Counted from the stretch's first letter, positions 34,703 through 44,836 are shown. The stretch: 64,000 bases of DNA from Pelobacter propionicus DSM 2379 (GCF_000015045.1 NC_008609.1:558001-622000), one strand, 5' to 3'. The notes: generated by a model not told the origin, from the letters alone. A program made the numbers and translations.

Positions 34703-36574
34703 ATGGCATTCATACCCACAACAAGATCAGAGATGCATAGGCGTGGCTGGGAGCAACTGGACGTTATTTTCGTCAACGGCGATGCCTATGTGGATCACCC
34801 CGCCTTCGGTGTGCCGCTCCTGGCCCGCTGGCTGGAGAAACACGGCTTCCGGGTCGGCGTCATTGCCCAGCCTGACTGGCGCTCAGTGGAACCCTTCATG
34901 GCCTTGGGCAGGCCGCGGCTCTTCTTCGCCGCATCGGCGGGAGCCATGGATTCCATGGTGGCCCACTACACGCCGGCACGCAAGCTGCGTCATGACGATG
35001 CCTACACTCCGGGCAACCGCCACGGTGCCCGCCCCAACCGGGCCACCCTGATCTATACCTCCCGGCTGAAGGAGGCCTTCCGCGATGTGCCGGTGGTAAT
35101 CGGCGGGATCGAGGCCTCGCTGCGACGCTTCGCCCACTACGATTACTGGGAAAACCGTGTGCGGCGTTCGCTGCTCTTCGACGCCAAGGCCGATCTCCTG
35201 CTCTACGGCATGGCCGAACGTTCGATGCTGGAACTGGCGCAACGCATGGGGCGGGGTGAGTCTCTGGCGGATATACGGGGGCTGCGCGGTACCTGCTGGG
35301 TTGAAAAGGCCGGTCATCATCTAACCGATCACCTGGAGATCCCCTGCTTTGAGGAGTGCGGCAGCGACCGGCTGAAGTTTGCCGAGGCGTTCCGGCTGGC
35401 AAGCAGGGAACAGAACCCCTATAACGGCCGGACCATCGTCCAGCGCCATGGCGATCGCCTGCTGGTCTGCGCTCCCCCTTCTTTGCCGCTGGAGGAGGCG
35501 GAGATGGATAGTCTCTACGCCCTTCCTTTCGAGAAGGCTCCCCATCCATCCTATGGTGAAACGATCCCGGCCTGGGAGCAGATCAGGTGCTCCATAACCA
35601 GTCATCGCGGCTGTTTCGGCGGCTGCTCTTTCTGCGCCATTGCCATGCATCAGGGGAAGCTGATCCAGTCCCGCGGTCAGTCTTCCGTGGAGAGCGAGAT
35701 CCGCGAACTGGTTCGCAAGCCCTGGTTCCGGGGCAGCATCAGCGATATCGGTGGACCCACCGCCAATATGTACGGACTCTCCTGTGGCGATTCCGCAGCC
35801 ATGAAATGCTGCCGCAGGGAGAGCTGCCTCTTCCCGAAGCAGTGCCGGCATCTGATCGTGGATGACCGGCGAGCCGTCCGCCTGCTGCATGCGGCCCGCG
35901 ACTTCGCGGGGGTACGTCATGTTGCGGTGTCGTCGGGGGTGCGCTACGATCTGCTGGAACGGCAGCCGGCCTACTGCCGGGAACTGATCGCTCACCATGT
36001 GGGGGGATTGCTCAAGGTGGCGCCGGAGCATCTGGTGGAACGGGTCACGATGCTGATGCGCAAACCGGGACTGGCGGTTTTCGAGCGTTTCCTGTCCCGC
36101 TTTCGCGAAGAGAGCAGGCGCCTCGGCAAGCCGCAGGGCATCGTGCCGTATCTGATTTCCGGCCACCCCGGCTGCTCCTTGGCTGATATGCTCGAACTGG
36201 CGCTGGCCCTGCAACGGCTCGGTCTGCGGGTCGAACAGGTGCAGGACTTCACCCCTACTCCCGGCACCTGCGCTACATGCATGTATTACAGCGGAATTGA
36301 TCCTGAGACAGGGGAAAAGCTGTACGTGGCGACCAGCGACCGGGAGAAGGGGCTGCAGAAAGCGCTCCTGCTCGGCCATCTGCCCGGGGAGCGCAAGAAG
36401 GTTCTCGAGGCTCTCGCTCTGCTGGGGCGGGAGGAGTTGGCCACTGTGTTGCTGACGGCGGGCAGGTCGGAAGCGGTAAGCGCGAAGAGACCCCACTCCG
36501 TTGGGCAGGGAGTGATTCATCCCGGCAGGGAGAGAAAAGCTGGGCGAGGAAAAGGCACAAAAAAAGCCCGCTGA
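34703..36574 (+). CDS. YgiQ family radical SAM protein
   Basis: 623 residues. The N-terminal region ([45 protein letters not shown]) is specific to the UPF0313/YgiQ family. The radical SAM cluster motif [13 protein letters not shown] lies near residues 300-312. A second cysteine-rich segment ([13 protein letters not shown]) follows near 375, and a Lys/Arg-rich tail closes it. The reaction is unknown. Its stop codon is inside the stem of the following terminator. Confidence 0.93.
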
Positions 36575-36593
36575 TTGCTCAGCGGGCTTTTTT
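36561..36593 (+). terminator. Bidirectional terminator between ygiQ and the cold shock gene
   Basis: AAAAAGCCCGCTGA pairs with TCAGCGGGCTTTTT around TTGC, giving T runs on both strands. It serves ygiQ (whose TGA is in the stem) and the convergent cold shock gene. Confidence 0.92.
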
Positions 36594-36616
36594 ATTCTCA
36601 GTTGAAAACGAAGGAA

Positions 36617-36820
36617 TTAGCGAACCTTCACCACATTGGCGGACTGCAGGCCTTTGGGGCCCTGGGTAATGTCGAAGGTCACTTCGTCACCCTCGGAGAG
36701 GGATTTGAAGCCTTCGCCCTGGATTGCGGAGAAATGCACGAAGACATCCTCGCCGCCTTCCTGCTCGATAAAACCGAAACCCTTCGTGTCGTTGAACCAC
36801 TTAACCTTGCCCTTTGCCAT
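36617..36820 (-). CDS. Cold shock protein (CspA family)
   Basis: 67 residues, one OB-fold domain. [19 protein letters not shown] contains RNP1 (KGFGFI) and [10 protein letters not shown] contains RNP2. It binds single-stranded RNA or DNA as a chaperone. AGGAGG lies before the start, and the leader of about 150 bases upstream may be structured, as in other csp genes. Confidence 0.97.
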   Translation of the reverse strand: MAKGKVKWFNDTKGFGFIEQEGGEDVFVHFSAIQGEGFKSLSEGDEVTFDITQGPKGLQSANVVKVR

Positions 36821-37007
36821 TTCCTACCTCCTTTTTTCTCCGGTGCTATGCCGGAACAATGAGTGGTACTACCGCCAAAGTTTCCGGAGTCTGGTGCAGG
36901 AAAACCGCAAAGCCGAATAAAACACTGGTTCTTCAACGTTCTGCAGGACCTTCCGAAACTTGCTGCAAACGTCGTTTATCACAGGGCTAAACCGTGTGTC
37001 AAGAAAT

Positions 37008-37607
37008 TTAATTTGCCTGTGGAGCCTTCAGGTCGCCGGATTTGCCCTGCAGTTTTTTCACCAGTTCGCCATAGCCGTTGGCGGTGATTATCTTGTTGAA
37101 TTGACTGCGGTAATTTGAGATCAGGCTGACTCCTTCGATGACCACGTCGTAAACCATCCATTTTCCGCCCTGGTTGAGCAGGCGATAGTCCATGGTGTAC
37201 TCGTCATGTTTTGCTGTAACAATTTTTGATTTTACTTCGGCGCGGTTGGCGGCGATGTTTTCCCTGAGGTAGATCACTTTTTCATTGTTGTAGGATTCGA
37301 TCTTGTTGGCGTAGGTCTTCTCCAGCAGGCTGGCGAACAGGTCGGAGAACTGCTTCCTCTCTTCCTGGCTGCGGTCGTTCCAGTGCCTGCCGAGGGAGCG
37401 CTTGGCCATTTCGTTGTAGTCGAAGAGGACACTGATGGATCTCTTCAGCGCCTGACGGCGCTTCTGGTCGTTGCGTTTCATGTCCTTGTCGGCAACAATA
37501 TGTATCACCTGGTCGACGGTCTTCCTGACGTCGTCGGTGGGGGTGGCGAATGCGTGGGTTGTGGTGAAGAAAAGGGCCAGCAGAATGAGTAAGGTGCGTT
37601 GCAACAT
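37008..37607 (-). CDS. mlaC: MlaC-like periplasmic phospholipid-binding protein
   Basis: 199 residues with a signal peptide ending FATP near residue 22. VDQVIHIVADK, FDYNEMAKRSLGRHW and QGGKWMVYDVVIEGVSLISNYRSQF match MlaC/Ttg2D, which carries phospholipid between MlaA and the MlaFED complex. Last gene of the five-gene mla operon. Confidence 0.93.
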   Translation of the reverse strand: MLQRTLLILLALFFTTTHAFATPTDDVRKTVDQVIHIVADKDMKRNDQKRRQALKRSISVLFDYNEMAKRSLGRHWNDRSQEERKQFSDLFASLLEKTYANKIESYNNEKVIYLRENIAANRAEVKSKIVTAKHDEYTMDYRLLNQGGKWMVYDVVIEGVSLISNYRSQFNKIITANGYGELVKKLQGKSGDLKAPQAN

Positions 37608-37622
37608 GATGTGTTCTCCCGC

Positions 37623-38477
37623 TTATTTGTTGATTTGTTTTTTTCTGAGTTGGATAAAGCCGTCCCTCACACCGATGTAAGGTTCGACTGAAGCCGCGAT
37701 GATGTCCTCATAGGTACCCAGTTCCAGTGATGTCTTGTTGACCACTTCGAACACCTTTACCCCCAGGGCGGCACCGAACGGGGTGATGTAGCTTGCTGGG
37801 TTCAGCACGGAGTCGCCCGCCATCCCCACCGAGTCTCGCAGCGTCGAGGGGCCCATGACCGGCCAGACGATATACATCATTCCACCCATGCCGTAGAATC
37901 CGAGGGTCTGCCCGAAATCCTCGTCATAGGCGTTAAGTTCGAAATGGCTCTTGGCGACATCGAAGAAGCCGGCCAGCCCCATGGTGCTATTGATGCAGAA
38001 ACGGGCAAGCTCGGTGCTTGCTCCCTCGAACTTCCCTTGCAGGAGGGTGTTGACGAACCGTATGGGCATCTTCACGTTCGAGAAAAAGTTCTTCACCGAG
38101 ACGCGCGCCGGTTCCGGCACGATAAAGCTGTATCCCTGTGCTGCCGGTTTGAGAGCCCAGAAATAGAGCTTGTCGTTGAATTTGAACATTAACCGGTTCA
38201 GCGGTTCGATCGGGTCAGCAATGCTTACCTCTTCGATGCCGTTATTATCGGTGTACTCGTCATCATCGGCCGTTCCGTCCGTAGCCGAGAGCGGCTGCTT
38301 TGGCTGTCCGGCGTCGCTGGCAGTCTCCCCGGACGGGGCAGCCGCCTCGGTCGGCAGGGTACGTTCTTCCGCTGTTCGGGGCTCAACCTGCTGGACCGGA
38401 GCTTCTTCGGCCATGGCGGTGCCTGTCAGCAGCAATCCTGCCACGAGCAGCAATCCATAAACTCTTCGTGCGATCAT
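37623..38477 (-). CDS. mlaA: MlaA (VacJ) outer-membrane phospholipid-removal protein
   Basis: 284 residues. The signal peptide is followed by an acidic low-complexity linker (about 25-85), then the VacJ domain: ADPIEPLNRLMFKFNDKLYFW, SVKNFFSNVKMPIRFVNTLLQGK, DFGQTLGFYGMGGMMYIVWPVMGPSTLRDSVG. No clear lipobox cysteine is visible after the signal (LLLTGTAMAEE), unlike E. coli MlaA. It removes misplaced phospholipid from the outer leaflet. Confidence 0.94.
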   Translation of the reverse strand: MIARRVYGLLLVAGLLLTGTAMAEEAPVQQVEPRTAEERTLPTEAAAPSGETASDAGQPKQPLSATDGTADDDEYTDNNGIEEVSIADPIEPLNRLMFKFNDKLYFWALKPAAQGYSFIVPEPARVSVKNFFSNVKMPIRFVNTLLQGKFEGASTELARFCINSTMGLAGFFDVAKSHFELNAYDEDFGQTLGFYGMGGMMYIVWPVMGPSTLRDSVGMAGDSVLNPASYITPFGAALGVKVFEVVNKTSLELGTYEDIIAASVEPYIGVRDGFIQLRKKQINK

Positions 38478-38531
38478 AGTAACTGTCCTCTTTTTATATG
38501 ATGGGCATCCGGTTGTGTTCCGGCGCTCCCG

Positions 38532-38990
38532 CTACTCCACCTTGCCATGGATGAACTTGCTGACCAGTTCCTCGATGTCGATGGCTGATTCGGTCTCGAA
38601 GATCATGTCTCTGTCTTTGAGGTAGGTGTCCGAGCCGCCCGGCTTCAGCTTGATGAACTTGTCGCCGATGATGCCGCTGGTGCGCACCGAGGCGATCACG
38701 TCATCGGTGATTTTGACACCGCTCTTGATCTTCATGTAGGCCAAGGCGCGGTCGTTGCTCTTGGGGTCCAGGGCGATGCGCTCAACCTTGCCCACCTCGA
38801 CTCCGGCCACTTCGATGCTCGCGCCCGGCTTGAGTCCCGAGACGGAGTCGAAGCCAGCGGAGATAGTGTAGTAGTCGCCGCCCATGATCTCCATCTTGCC
38901 CAGCTTGATGGAGATGTACCCCAGGCAGAGTATGCCGACGATCATGAAGACGCCGACGGTCATTTCCAGTTTTGCCATGTTCATGTTCAC
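38532..38990 (-). CDS. mlaD: MlaD, MCE-domain lipid transport protein
   Basis: 152 residues. One N-terminal membrane helix (VGVFMIVGILCLGYISI) anchors a single MCE domain (YYTISAGFDSVSGLKPGASIEVAGVEVGKVERIAL, VRTSGIIGDKFIKLKPGGS). The hexamer forms the periplasmic lipid channel of MlaFEDB. Length is normal for deltaproteobacterial MlaD. Confidence 0.95.
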   Translation of the reverse strand: MNMNMAKLEMTVGVFMIVGILCLGYISIKLGKMEIMGGDYYTISAGFDSVSGLKPGASIEVAGVEVGKVERIALDPKSNDRALAYMKIKSGVKITDDVIASVRTSGIIGDKFIKLKPGGSDTYLKDRDMIFETESAIDIEELVSKFIHGKVE

Positions 38991-39092
38991 ACCCTGTTCA
39001 ACTGCTCTTCTGTCTGTTTGTCCGCCCGGATTCGCGGCGAGGAACGCGGCAACCGCGGTCGTTCCGGCCTCCGGGCTGTGCGGAGTACGTGA

Positions 39093-39839
39093 TTATACCA
39101 TCTGTATGGGGCCGTCCAGGTCGCCGCTGATGAACTGCCGCACCACCGGGTGGCTGGAGGTTCTGACCTCGTCCGTGGTGCCGAACTGCAGGATCTTTCC
39201 CTTGTAGAGCATTGCCACGTTTTGTGCGATGTCGAAGATCGCCGGGATCTCGTGGGAGACGATCACGGCGGTGAAGCCGAATTTTGCGTGGGTGTCCCGG
39301 ATCAACTGGTGGATGGCCCGCTTGATGATCGGGTCCAGCCCGGTGGTCGGTTCGTCGAAGAGGATGATCTTGGGCTTGAGCAGCAGCGCCCGGGCCAGTC
39401 CCACCCGTTTCTTCATGCCGCCGGACAGCTCGTCGGTGAATTTGCGCTCCACGTTCTTCAGTCCCACGTCCTCCAGTGCCGAGAGTACCCGTGCCCGGAT
39501 TTCGTCCTTGGACAGTTTTGTCTTCTCCCTCAGCGGGAAGGCCACGTTGTCGAAGACGTTCATGGAGTCGAACAGGGCCGCGCCCTGGAAGAGCATGCCG
39601 AACTTCTCGCGCACCCTGTTCAGGTGCTGGCGGCGCAGTCCCAGGATGCTCTCCCCGTCAACCTCGATGGCGCCGTTGTCCGGCTTCAGCAGGCCGATCA
39701 TGTGCTTGATCAGGACGCTCTTTCCCTCGCCGCTGGGGCCGATGATGGCGGTTATCTGTCCGGCGGGAATGGAGAGATCCAGTCCGTCCAGTACCTTCTG
39801 GGGGCCGAAGGATTTATGCACGTTGGTCAGTTTGATCAC
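39093..39839 (-). CDS. mlaF: MlaF, ABC transporter ATPase
   Basis: 248 residues. Walker A GPSGEGKSVLIKH, signature LSGGMKKRVGLARAL and Walker B IILFDEPTTGLDP are intact; the GMKKR signature is typical of MlaF. It overlaps mlaE by four bases, so expression is coupled. Confidence 0.96.
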   Translation of the reverse strand: MIKLTNVHKSFGPQKVLDGLDLSIPAGQITAIIGPSGEGKSVLIKHMIGLLKPDNGAIEVDGESILGLRRQHLNRVREKFGMLFQGAALFDSMNVFDNVAFPLREKTKLSKDEIRARVLSALEDVGLKNVERKFTDELSGGMKKRVGLARALLLKPKIILFDEPTTGLDPIIKRAIHQLIRDTHAKFGFTAVIVSHEIPAIFDIAQNVAMLYKGKILQFGTTDEVRTSSHPVVRQFISGDLDGPIQMV

Positions 39840-40606
39840 AAGAGCACCGATGTGAGGAAGTAGTCCCAGACCAGGATCAGGACAGAGGTGAGCACCACCG
39901 CCTCGGTGGTTGCCTTGGAGACCCCTTCGGCGCCATGGCCGGCGAAGTACCCCTTATAGCAGCCGATCCAGGCGATGATGACGCCGAAGGAGAACGACTT
40001 GGCGAAGCCGGAGTAGACGTCGCGCCAGACCACCGACTTCTCCATCTCGGAGAAGTAGGCCCCCGGGTTGACCCCCAACAGTTTGACCCCCACCAGCCAG
40101 CCACCGTAGATGCCGATCGTGTCGAAGATGGCGCACAGGAGCGGCAGGGCGATCATGGCAGCGATGAGTTTGGGGGTGATCAGGTATTTGAAGGGGTCCA
40201 GCGCCATGGTTTCCAGGGCATCGATCTGCTCGGTGATGCGCATGATGCCGATTTCGGCGGCGATGGCGCTGCCGGCCCGGCCGGTCACCATCAGCGCCGT
40301 GAGTACCGGTCCCAGTTCGCGGATCAGGGAAAGGGCCACGGCCGTGCCCAGCATTCCCTCGGAGCCGAACTTGGTCAGGGTGTAGTATCCCTGCAGGCCC
40401 AGTACCATGCCGGTGAAGGCGGCGGTCAGGAAGATGACGAAGAGGGATTTCGCGCCGATGAAGGAGAGTTGCTTGAGGACGTGTACCGGGTTGCCCGGTG
40501 TCCGGACCATGGTGATGAAGGAGTGGACCAGAAACCACCCCATCCTTCCCAGCGCGCGTATGGAGCCAATGGTTGAATGGCCTATTGCTTGAATCAGTGC
40601 AGACAA
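39836..40606 (-). CDS. mlaE: MlaE, ABC transporter permease
   Basis: 256 residues with five to six membrane helices. AFTGMVLGLQGYYTLTKFGSEGMLGTAVALSLIRELGPVLTALMVTGRAGSAIAAEIGIMRITEQIDAL is the hallmark MlaE block. First gene of the operon mlaE-F-D-A-C. Confidence 0.96.
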   Translation of the reverse strand: MSALIQAIGHSTIGSIRALGRMGWFLVHSFITMVRTPGNPVHVLKQLSFIGAKSLFVIFLTAAFTGMVLGLQGYYTLTKFGSEGMLGTAVALSLIRELGPVLTALMVTGRAGSAIAAEIGIMRITEQIDALETMALDPFKYLITPKLIAAMIALPLLCAIFDTIGIYGGWLVGVKLLGVNPGAYFSEMEKSVVWRDVYSGFAKSFSFGVIIAWIGCYKGYFAGHGAEGVSKATTEAVVLTSVLILVWDYFLTSVLL

Positions 40607-40708
40607 AACAATACCTCAATGATTATACGGACTCAGATTTATACTGCACATTTTTGGCAAAAGTAAAGCGGAAAACGGCCAGTAGCGGCCAGGGCGTGCA
40701 TCCGGGTG

Positions 40709-41851
40709 TCATACAAGCTCTTCCAGTTTGCCCCCCGGCTTCAGCAGGAAGCGGCTGCCGCGCCACTCCACCCGGTTGCCCAGGAAGGAGAGCGCCCAGC
40801 TGACAGAGGAGAGCATGTCACGCACAGGAATCAGCCAGAGCCAGCAAGGGAGCAGGCCGTCGCGGACGAACCGGCGGCTGTATAGGGTGGCGACCGAGAG
40901 GCGCGCCAGGTAGAGCAGCCCCGCCGATGCCAGGGCAACGGTCGGGGTTGGCGCCACCAGGATTGCCAGCAGGGCAGCCGGAAAGGGGAGGGTGATGCCG
41001 GATGCCAGGTAGCCGCCAGGCCGGCTGACACGCATGGTGCGGGCCCAGCGCAGTTGCCGGCTGAAGGTCGTTGCCAGGTTCTCGGCTGAAACCATGCTCT
41101 CTACGAAGCAGTCGTCCAGGGCGATGCGCCATCCGCAGCGGTGCAGCTTGTTGCCCAGCTGGTAGTCGTCTGCCAGGTAGTCGGCCAGCGCCCCGAAGCC
41201 CCCCATGGAGAGCAGCGCCTCGCGCCGGACGGCCATGGATGCCCCCAGGGCAAAGGAGAGTCCCTCCAGTTGCAGCGCAACCATGACGTTGGGGATCATC
41301 TCGGTCGTGAAGCCGGTAGCCTCCATGGCGGTGGCGATGCCGTGCACCTGCGAGGTGCGGTACAGGGAGCTGACCAGGCCGACTCTGTGGTCGCGGAAGT
41401 GGGCAGTGACCGAGGCCAGGTAGTCGGGGGAAACCCGGATGTCGCTGTCGCAGACGATGATGATGTCGTACTTCGCCTGCGGGAAGGCGTTGATCAGGTT
41501 GGAAACCTTGTAGTTGGGGCCGTGAATGGCCGGATTGACGGTCAGGCAGATGTCGCGGTCGGGAAAGTCGGCCATCAGTTGCCGGATCACCGCCGCAGCC
41601 GGGTCCTCGGGCGATGCCAGGGCGAAGAGCAGCTGCACCTGTCCGGCATACTCCTGCCGGCAGAAGGAGGCGAAGTTCTGGTAGCTCTCCTGGTCCATCC
41701 CCTTGACCGGCTTGAGGATGGATACGGCAGGCGGCGCGCTGCAGCGCATCTGCCGCGGGGCGCGGAAGTAGCGGCGGGCGCAGACCAGCGAGATCAGGCA
41801 GTAGGCCAGCGCAGGCAGCGTTGTCATGAAAGGGAGCAGGGTGCGGAGCAT
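40709..41851 (-). CDS. hpnI: HpnI-like hopanoid glycosyltransferase (GT21/GT2)
   Basis: 380 residues from the ATG at 41851, which overlaps the stop of the upstream methyltransferase (TGATG). AVSILKPVKGMDQESYQNFASFCRQEYAGQ, the metal-binding DSDIRVSPDYL and QLRWARTMRVSRPGGY with the (Q/R)xxRW motif mark the ceramide-glucosyltransferase-like group that includes HpnI, which transfers N-acetylglucosamine to bacteriohopanetetrol. Membrane helices lie at both ends. No other hopanoid gene is here, so a general glycolipid role stays possible. Confidence 0.75.
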   Translation of the reverse strand: MLRTLLPFMTTLPALAYCLISLVCARRYFRAPRQMRCSAPPAVSILKPVKGMDQESYQNFASFCRQEYAGQVQLLFALASPEDPAAAVIRQLMADFPDRDICLTVNPAIHGPNYKVSNLINAFPQAKYDIIIVCDSDIRVSPDYLASVTAHFRDHRVGLVSSLYRTSQVHGIATAMEATGFTTEMIPNVMVALQLEGLSFALGASMAVRREALLSMGGFGALADYLADDYQLGNKLHRCGWRIALDDCFVESMVSAENLATTFSRQLRWARTMRVSRPGGYLASGITLPFPAALLAILVAPTPTVALASAGLLYLARLSVATLYSRRFVRDGLLPCWLWLIPVRDMLSSVSWALSFLGNRVEWRGSRFLLKPGGKLEELV

Positions 41852-42441
41852 CAGGCTGCCTTTTGGATCAGAATTAGATAGGGGGCGCCAGGCGGTGTGT
41901 TGACCTGCCCCATGCGCCAGGCGTGGAACAAAGGCTGGGGGAGGGTGGCGGACCACTCCCTGAGCATCTCTTCTTCACAATCGCCGCCAGCGTGGCCGGG
42001 GTAGGCGGTTACGGCCAGGATGCCGCCGGGCAGGAGCAGACTCAGGGCCTGGTCCAGTGCGGTTCGGGTTGTTTTCGGCCGGGTGATGATGCTACGGTCG
42101 CCGCCGGGAAGGTAGCCCAGGTTGAACATCACTCCCCTGACCGGCGTCGGCACCTGTTCGGCCAGGGATTCGTGTCCCCCCAGGATCAGTTCCACCCGTT
42201 CGGCCATGCCGGCCTGGCCCAGCCTCCGGCTGGTGGCGCTGATGGCCCGTTCCTGGACGTCGAAGGCCCAGACCCTGCCGGAGGGGCCAACCAGGTTGGC
42301 CAGTAGCAGCGTGTCATGGCCGTTGCCGCAGGTGGCGTCCACGGCAAGGTCGCCCGGCTGGATAAACTGGCTCATGAACAGGTGCGCGAGCCGGGTCGGG
42401 CCGCTTAAGGCTCTTGTGTCTCGTGTTGCTGGCTGGAGCAT
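41851..42441 (-). CDS. SAM-dependent methyltransferase (rRNA methylase YtqB family)
   Basis: 196 residues. Motif I is VDATCGNGHDTLLLANLVGPSGRVWAFDVQ. GVMFNLGYLPGGDRSIITRPKTT is the specific block of the putative rRNA methylase family related to B. subtilis YtqB. It probably methylates RNA or a small molecule; the substrate is not defined. Coupled to the hpnI-like gene. Confidence 0.88.
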   Translation of the reverse strand: MLQPATRDTRALSGPTRLAHLFMSQFIQPGDLAVDATCGNGHDTLLLANLVGPSGRVWAFDVQERAISATSRRLGQAGMAERVELILGGHESLAEQVPTPVRGVMFNLGYLPGGDRSIITRPKTTRTALDQALSLLLPGGILAVTAYPGHAGGDCEEEMLREWSATLPQPLFHAWRMGQVNTPPGAPYLILIQKAA

Positions 42442-42526
42442 GGTTGGTCACGATAGCAGATATGCCCCTCTTTCGCCACCGTGAAATTCATTTGCATCCT
42501 CCACGCCAAGGGGGTAGAAACGGGGC

Positions 42527-43447
42527 ATGATCATCAAGAAAACAATCAACGACGAAGTCTCCGGCCGGCGGCTGGACGAGGCGCTTTCCCTGCTCTGCGA
42601 CCAGGTCAGCAAGTCCGAGGCGCGGCGGATCATCGACCGGGGCGGCTGCAACCTGAACGGCAGCATGGTGCGGGTTGCCTCACGGATGGTGAGAAGCGGC
42701 GATACCATCGACGTCGGCGTCATGGAACCGGGCCGCTTCCGCGACCTTGTGCTGCCGCAGGAGGCGCTGCTCCATGAGGATGACGACCTGATCGCCCTGA
42801 ACAAGCCGGCCGGTGTCAACACCCAGCGTACCCCCTATCAGCTCAAGGGAACCCTGGAGTACTGGGCAAGCGAGTACTTCCGCCGGCAGGGGAACCCCGA
42901 ACCGGCCCGGGTGATCCACCGCCTGGACCGCGGCACCTCAGGGGTGATGCTCTTTCCCAAACACAAGCGGGCAGCTGCCTGGCTGTCGAAGCGCTTCCAC
43001 GACGGCCAGGTGGAGAAGCGCTATCTGGCCCTGGTGAGTGGCACGCCGGGCCAGATCGAGTGGAGGGTGGACGGCCCCATCGGCAAGATCGCCAGTGCCC
43101 GTTACGGCATCGTTGCCGGAGGGCGTTCGGCCCTGACCGAGTTCCGCCTGCTGGCCGAGTCTTGCGGATATGCCCTGGTTGAGGCCAAGCCGCTCACCGG
43201 CCGCACCCACCAGATCCGTGTGCATCTGCAGTCGTGCGGCCTGCCCATCGTGGGGGACGGGACCTATGGCGGCGAGCCTGCTGCGCGCATGATGCTGCAC
43301 TGCGCATCCCTGCGCTTCGCGGATGGCGGGGGGAGAGAGATCGTCGTCGAGGCGCCGCTGGATAGGGACTTCAGGGGACTCATGGAAGAAAGGGGGGTGG
43401 CCATGACGGCCCCGGGGTTGCTGAACGGCACGGTCCCGGTTCCTTGA
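42527..43447 (+). CDS. RluA-family pseudouridine synthase
   Basis: 306 residues. An N-terminal S4 domain (GRRLDEALSLLCDQVSKSEARRIIDRG) precedes the catalytic domain with VIHRLDRGTSGVMLFPKHKRAA, where the Asp is catalytic, and PLTGRTHQIRVHLQSCGLPIVGDGTYGG. It isomerises uridine in rRNA or tRNA. The exact position modified is unclear. Confidence 0.94.
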   Translation: MIIKKTINDEVSGRRLDEALSLLCDQVSKSEARRIIDRGGCNLNGSMVRVASRMVRSGDTIDVGVMEPGRFRDLVLPQEALLHEDDDLIALNKPAGVNTQRTPYQLKGTLEYWASEYFRRQGNPEPARVIHRLDRGTSGVMLFPKHKRAAAWLSKRFHDGQVEKRYLALVSGTPGQIEWRVDGPIGKIASARYGIVAGGRSALTEFRLLAESCGYALVEAKPLTGRTHQIRVHLQSCGLPIVGDGTYGGEPAARMMLHCASLRFADGGGREIVVEAPLDRDFRGLMEERGVAMTAPGLLNGTVPVP

Positions 43448-43549
43448 CATCCCCGGGGGGGTGCGTATGGTTTTTGATAGGAACGGCGCACGCCGGAAAG
43501 GAGGCGGCGGTCGTGACGCAGGTACCCCCATGCAGAAAGGAGCGACCCC

Positions 43550-44836
43550 ATGACCACAAATGCCGAGATCGTCGCCCGCCAGGAGCGGGTCTTCACCCCT
43601 GCCCTGCACATTTACCACCCCGTTGCCATCGAAAACGGGGAGGGGAGCTGGGTTACCGACCGGGAGGGGAAGCGCTATCTGGACCTGGCCACCGGCATCG
43701 CCGTCCTGAACATCGGCCACAACCATCCCCGGGTGCGGCAGCGGGTTGCCCACCAGCTGGAGCGGTTCGTCCACACCGGCGGGATCTACTACAACGACAC
43801 CAGCGTTGAAGCGGCGGAACTCCTCGCCTCGGTCACGCCGCCCGGTCTGGACATGGTCTTCTTCAGCAACGCCGGCGCCGAGGCGGTGGAGGGCGCCCTC
43901 AAGCTGGCCCGCTTCGTTACCGGCCGCCAGGGGATCATCGCCTTCAGCGGCGCCTTCCACGGCCGTACCCTGGGGGCGGTGTCGGTCACCACCAGTTCGG
44001 CCCGCTACCGCTCCCGCTACCAGCCGCTCCTGCCGTCGGTCTACCACGCCCCCTACCCGTACTGCTACCGCTGCCCCCTGGGGCGCCGCCCGGAGAGCTG
44101 TTCGCTGGACTGCTTCCGCGCCCTGGAGGAGATGCTGGAGCGGCTGATCACCCCGGCCGAGGTGGCTGCCATTCTGATCGAACCGGTCCTGGGCGAGGGG
44201 GGCTATGCCCCGGCGCCGCCCGAGTTTCTGAGGCGGCTTCGTCGGCTCTGCGACGAACATGGTATCCTGCTGATTTTCGACGAGGTCCAGTCGGGCATGG
44301 GTCGCACCGGCGACTGGTTCGCGGCCCAGCGCTACGACGTGACCCCGGATGTCATGACCGTTGCCAAGGGGATCGCCTCCGGGTTTCCCCTCTCGGCGGT
44401 GGTGGCGAAGCGACGCATCATGGAGCAGTGGCCCTGCGGCGCCCATGGCACCACCTTCGGCGGCAACCCGGTCGCCTGCGCGGCGGCCATCGCCACCATG
44501 GAGACCATCCGCGACGAGGGTCTCCTTCCCCGCTGCCGCGAGCTGGGGGAGCGGGCCATGGTGCGCCTGCGGGGGATGGGGGAGCGGCACCCGCTGATCG
44601 GCGATGTCCGGGGGATGGGGCTGATGATCGGCGTCGAACTTTTGGAGCCGGACGCCAGACCGGCGGGTGACGCCTGCGAGCGGCTGATGGCCTGGTGCCG
44701 CGAACGGGGGCTGCTGATCATCAACTGTGGCCCGGACCGGAACGTGCTCCGCCTGGTGCCGCCGCTCACCATCGGTGACGACGAGCTGGAGCAGGCGCTC
44801 TCCATCATCGATGAGGGGCTGGGTGCGGTGGCATGA
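43550..44836 (+). CDS. Class III PLP aminotransferase (4-aminobutyrate/acetylornithine type)
   Basis: 428 residues. Conserved blocks: WVTDREGKRYLDLATGIAVLNIGHNHP, FFSNAGAEAVEGALKLAR, GAFHGRTLGAVSVT, ILLIFDEVQSGMGRTG and the PLP-lysine segment VAKGIASGFPLSAVVAK. A cysteine cluster YCYRCPLGRRPESCSLDC near residue 180 resembles that in GabT-like enzymes of Geobacter relatives. Substrate is uncertain. It overlaps the next gene by four bases. Confidence 0.9.
   Translation: MTTNAEIVARQERVFTPALHIYHPVAIENGEGSWVTDREGKRYLDLATGIAVLNIGHNHPRVRQRVAHQLERFVHTGGIYYNDTSVEAAELLASVTPPGLDMVFFSNAGAEAVEGALKLARFVTGRQGIIAFSGAFHGRTLGAVSVTTSSARYRSRYQPLLPSVYHAPYPYCYRCPLGRRPESCSLDCFRALEEMLERLITPAEVAAILIEPVLGEGGYAPAPPEFLRRLRRLCDEHGILLIFDEVQSGMGRTGDWFAAQRYDVTPDVMTVAKGIASGFPLSAVVAKRRIMEQWPCGAHGTTFGGNPVACAAAIATMETIRDEGLLPRCRELGERAMVRLRGMGERHPLIGDVRGMGLMIGVELLEPDARPAGDACERLMAWCRERGLLIINCGPDRNVLRLVPPLTIGDDELEQALSIIDEGLGAVA

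Noticed and set aside
42938-44590. 550-residue minus-strand open frame
   Set aside because: Antisense to the pseudouridine synthase and aminotransferase; composition typical of a shadow of a G+C-rich gene.
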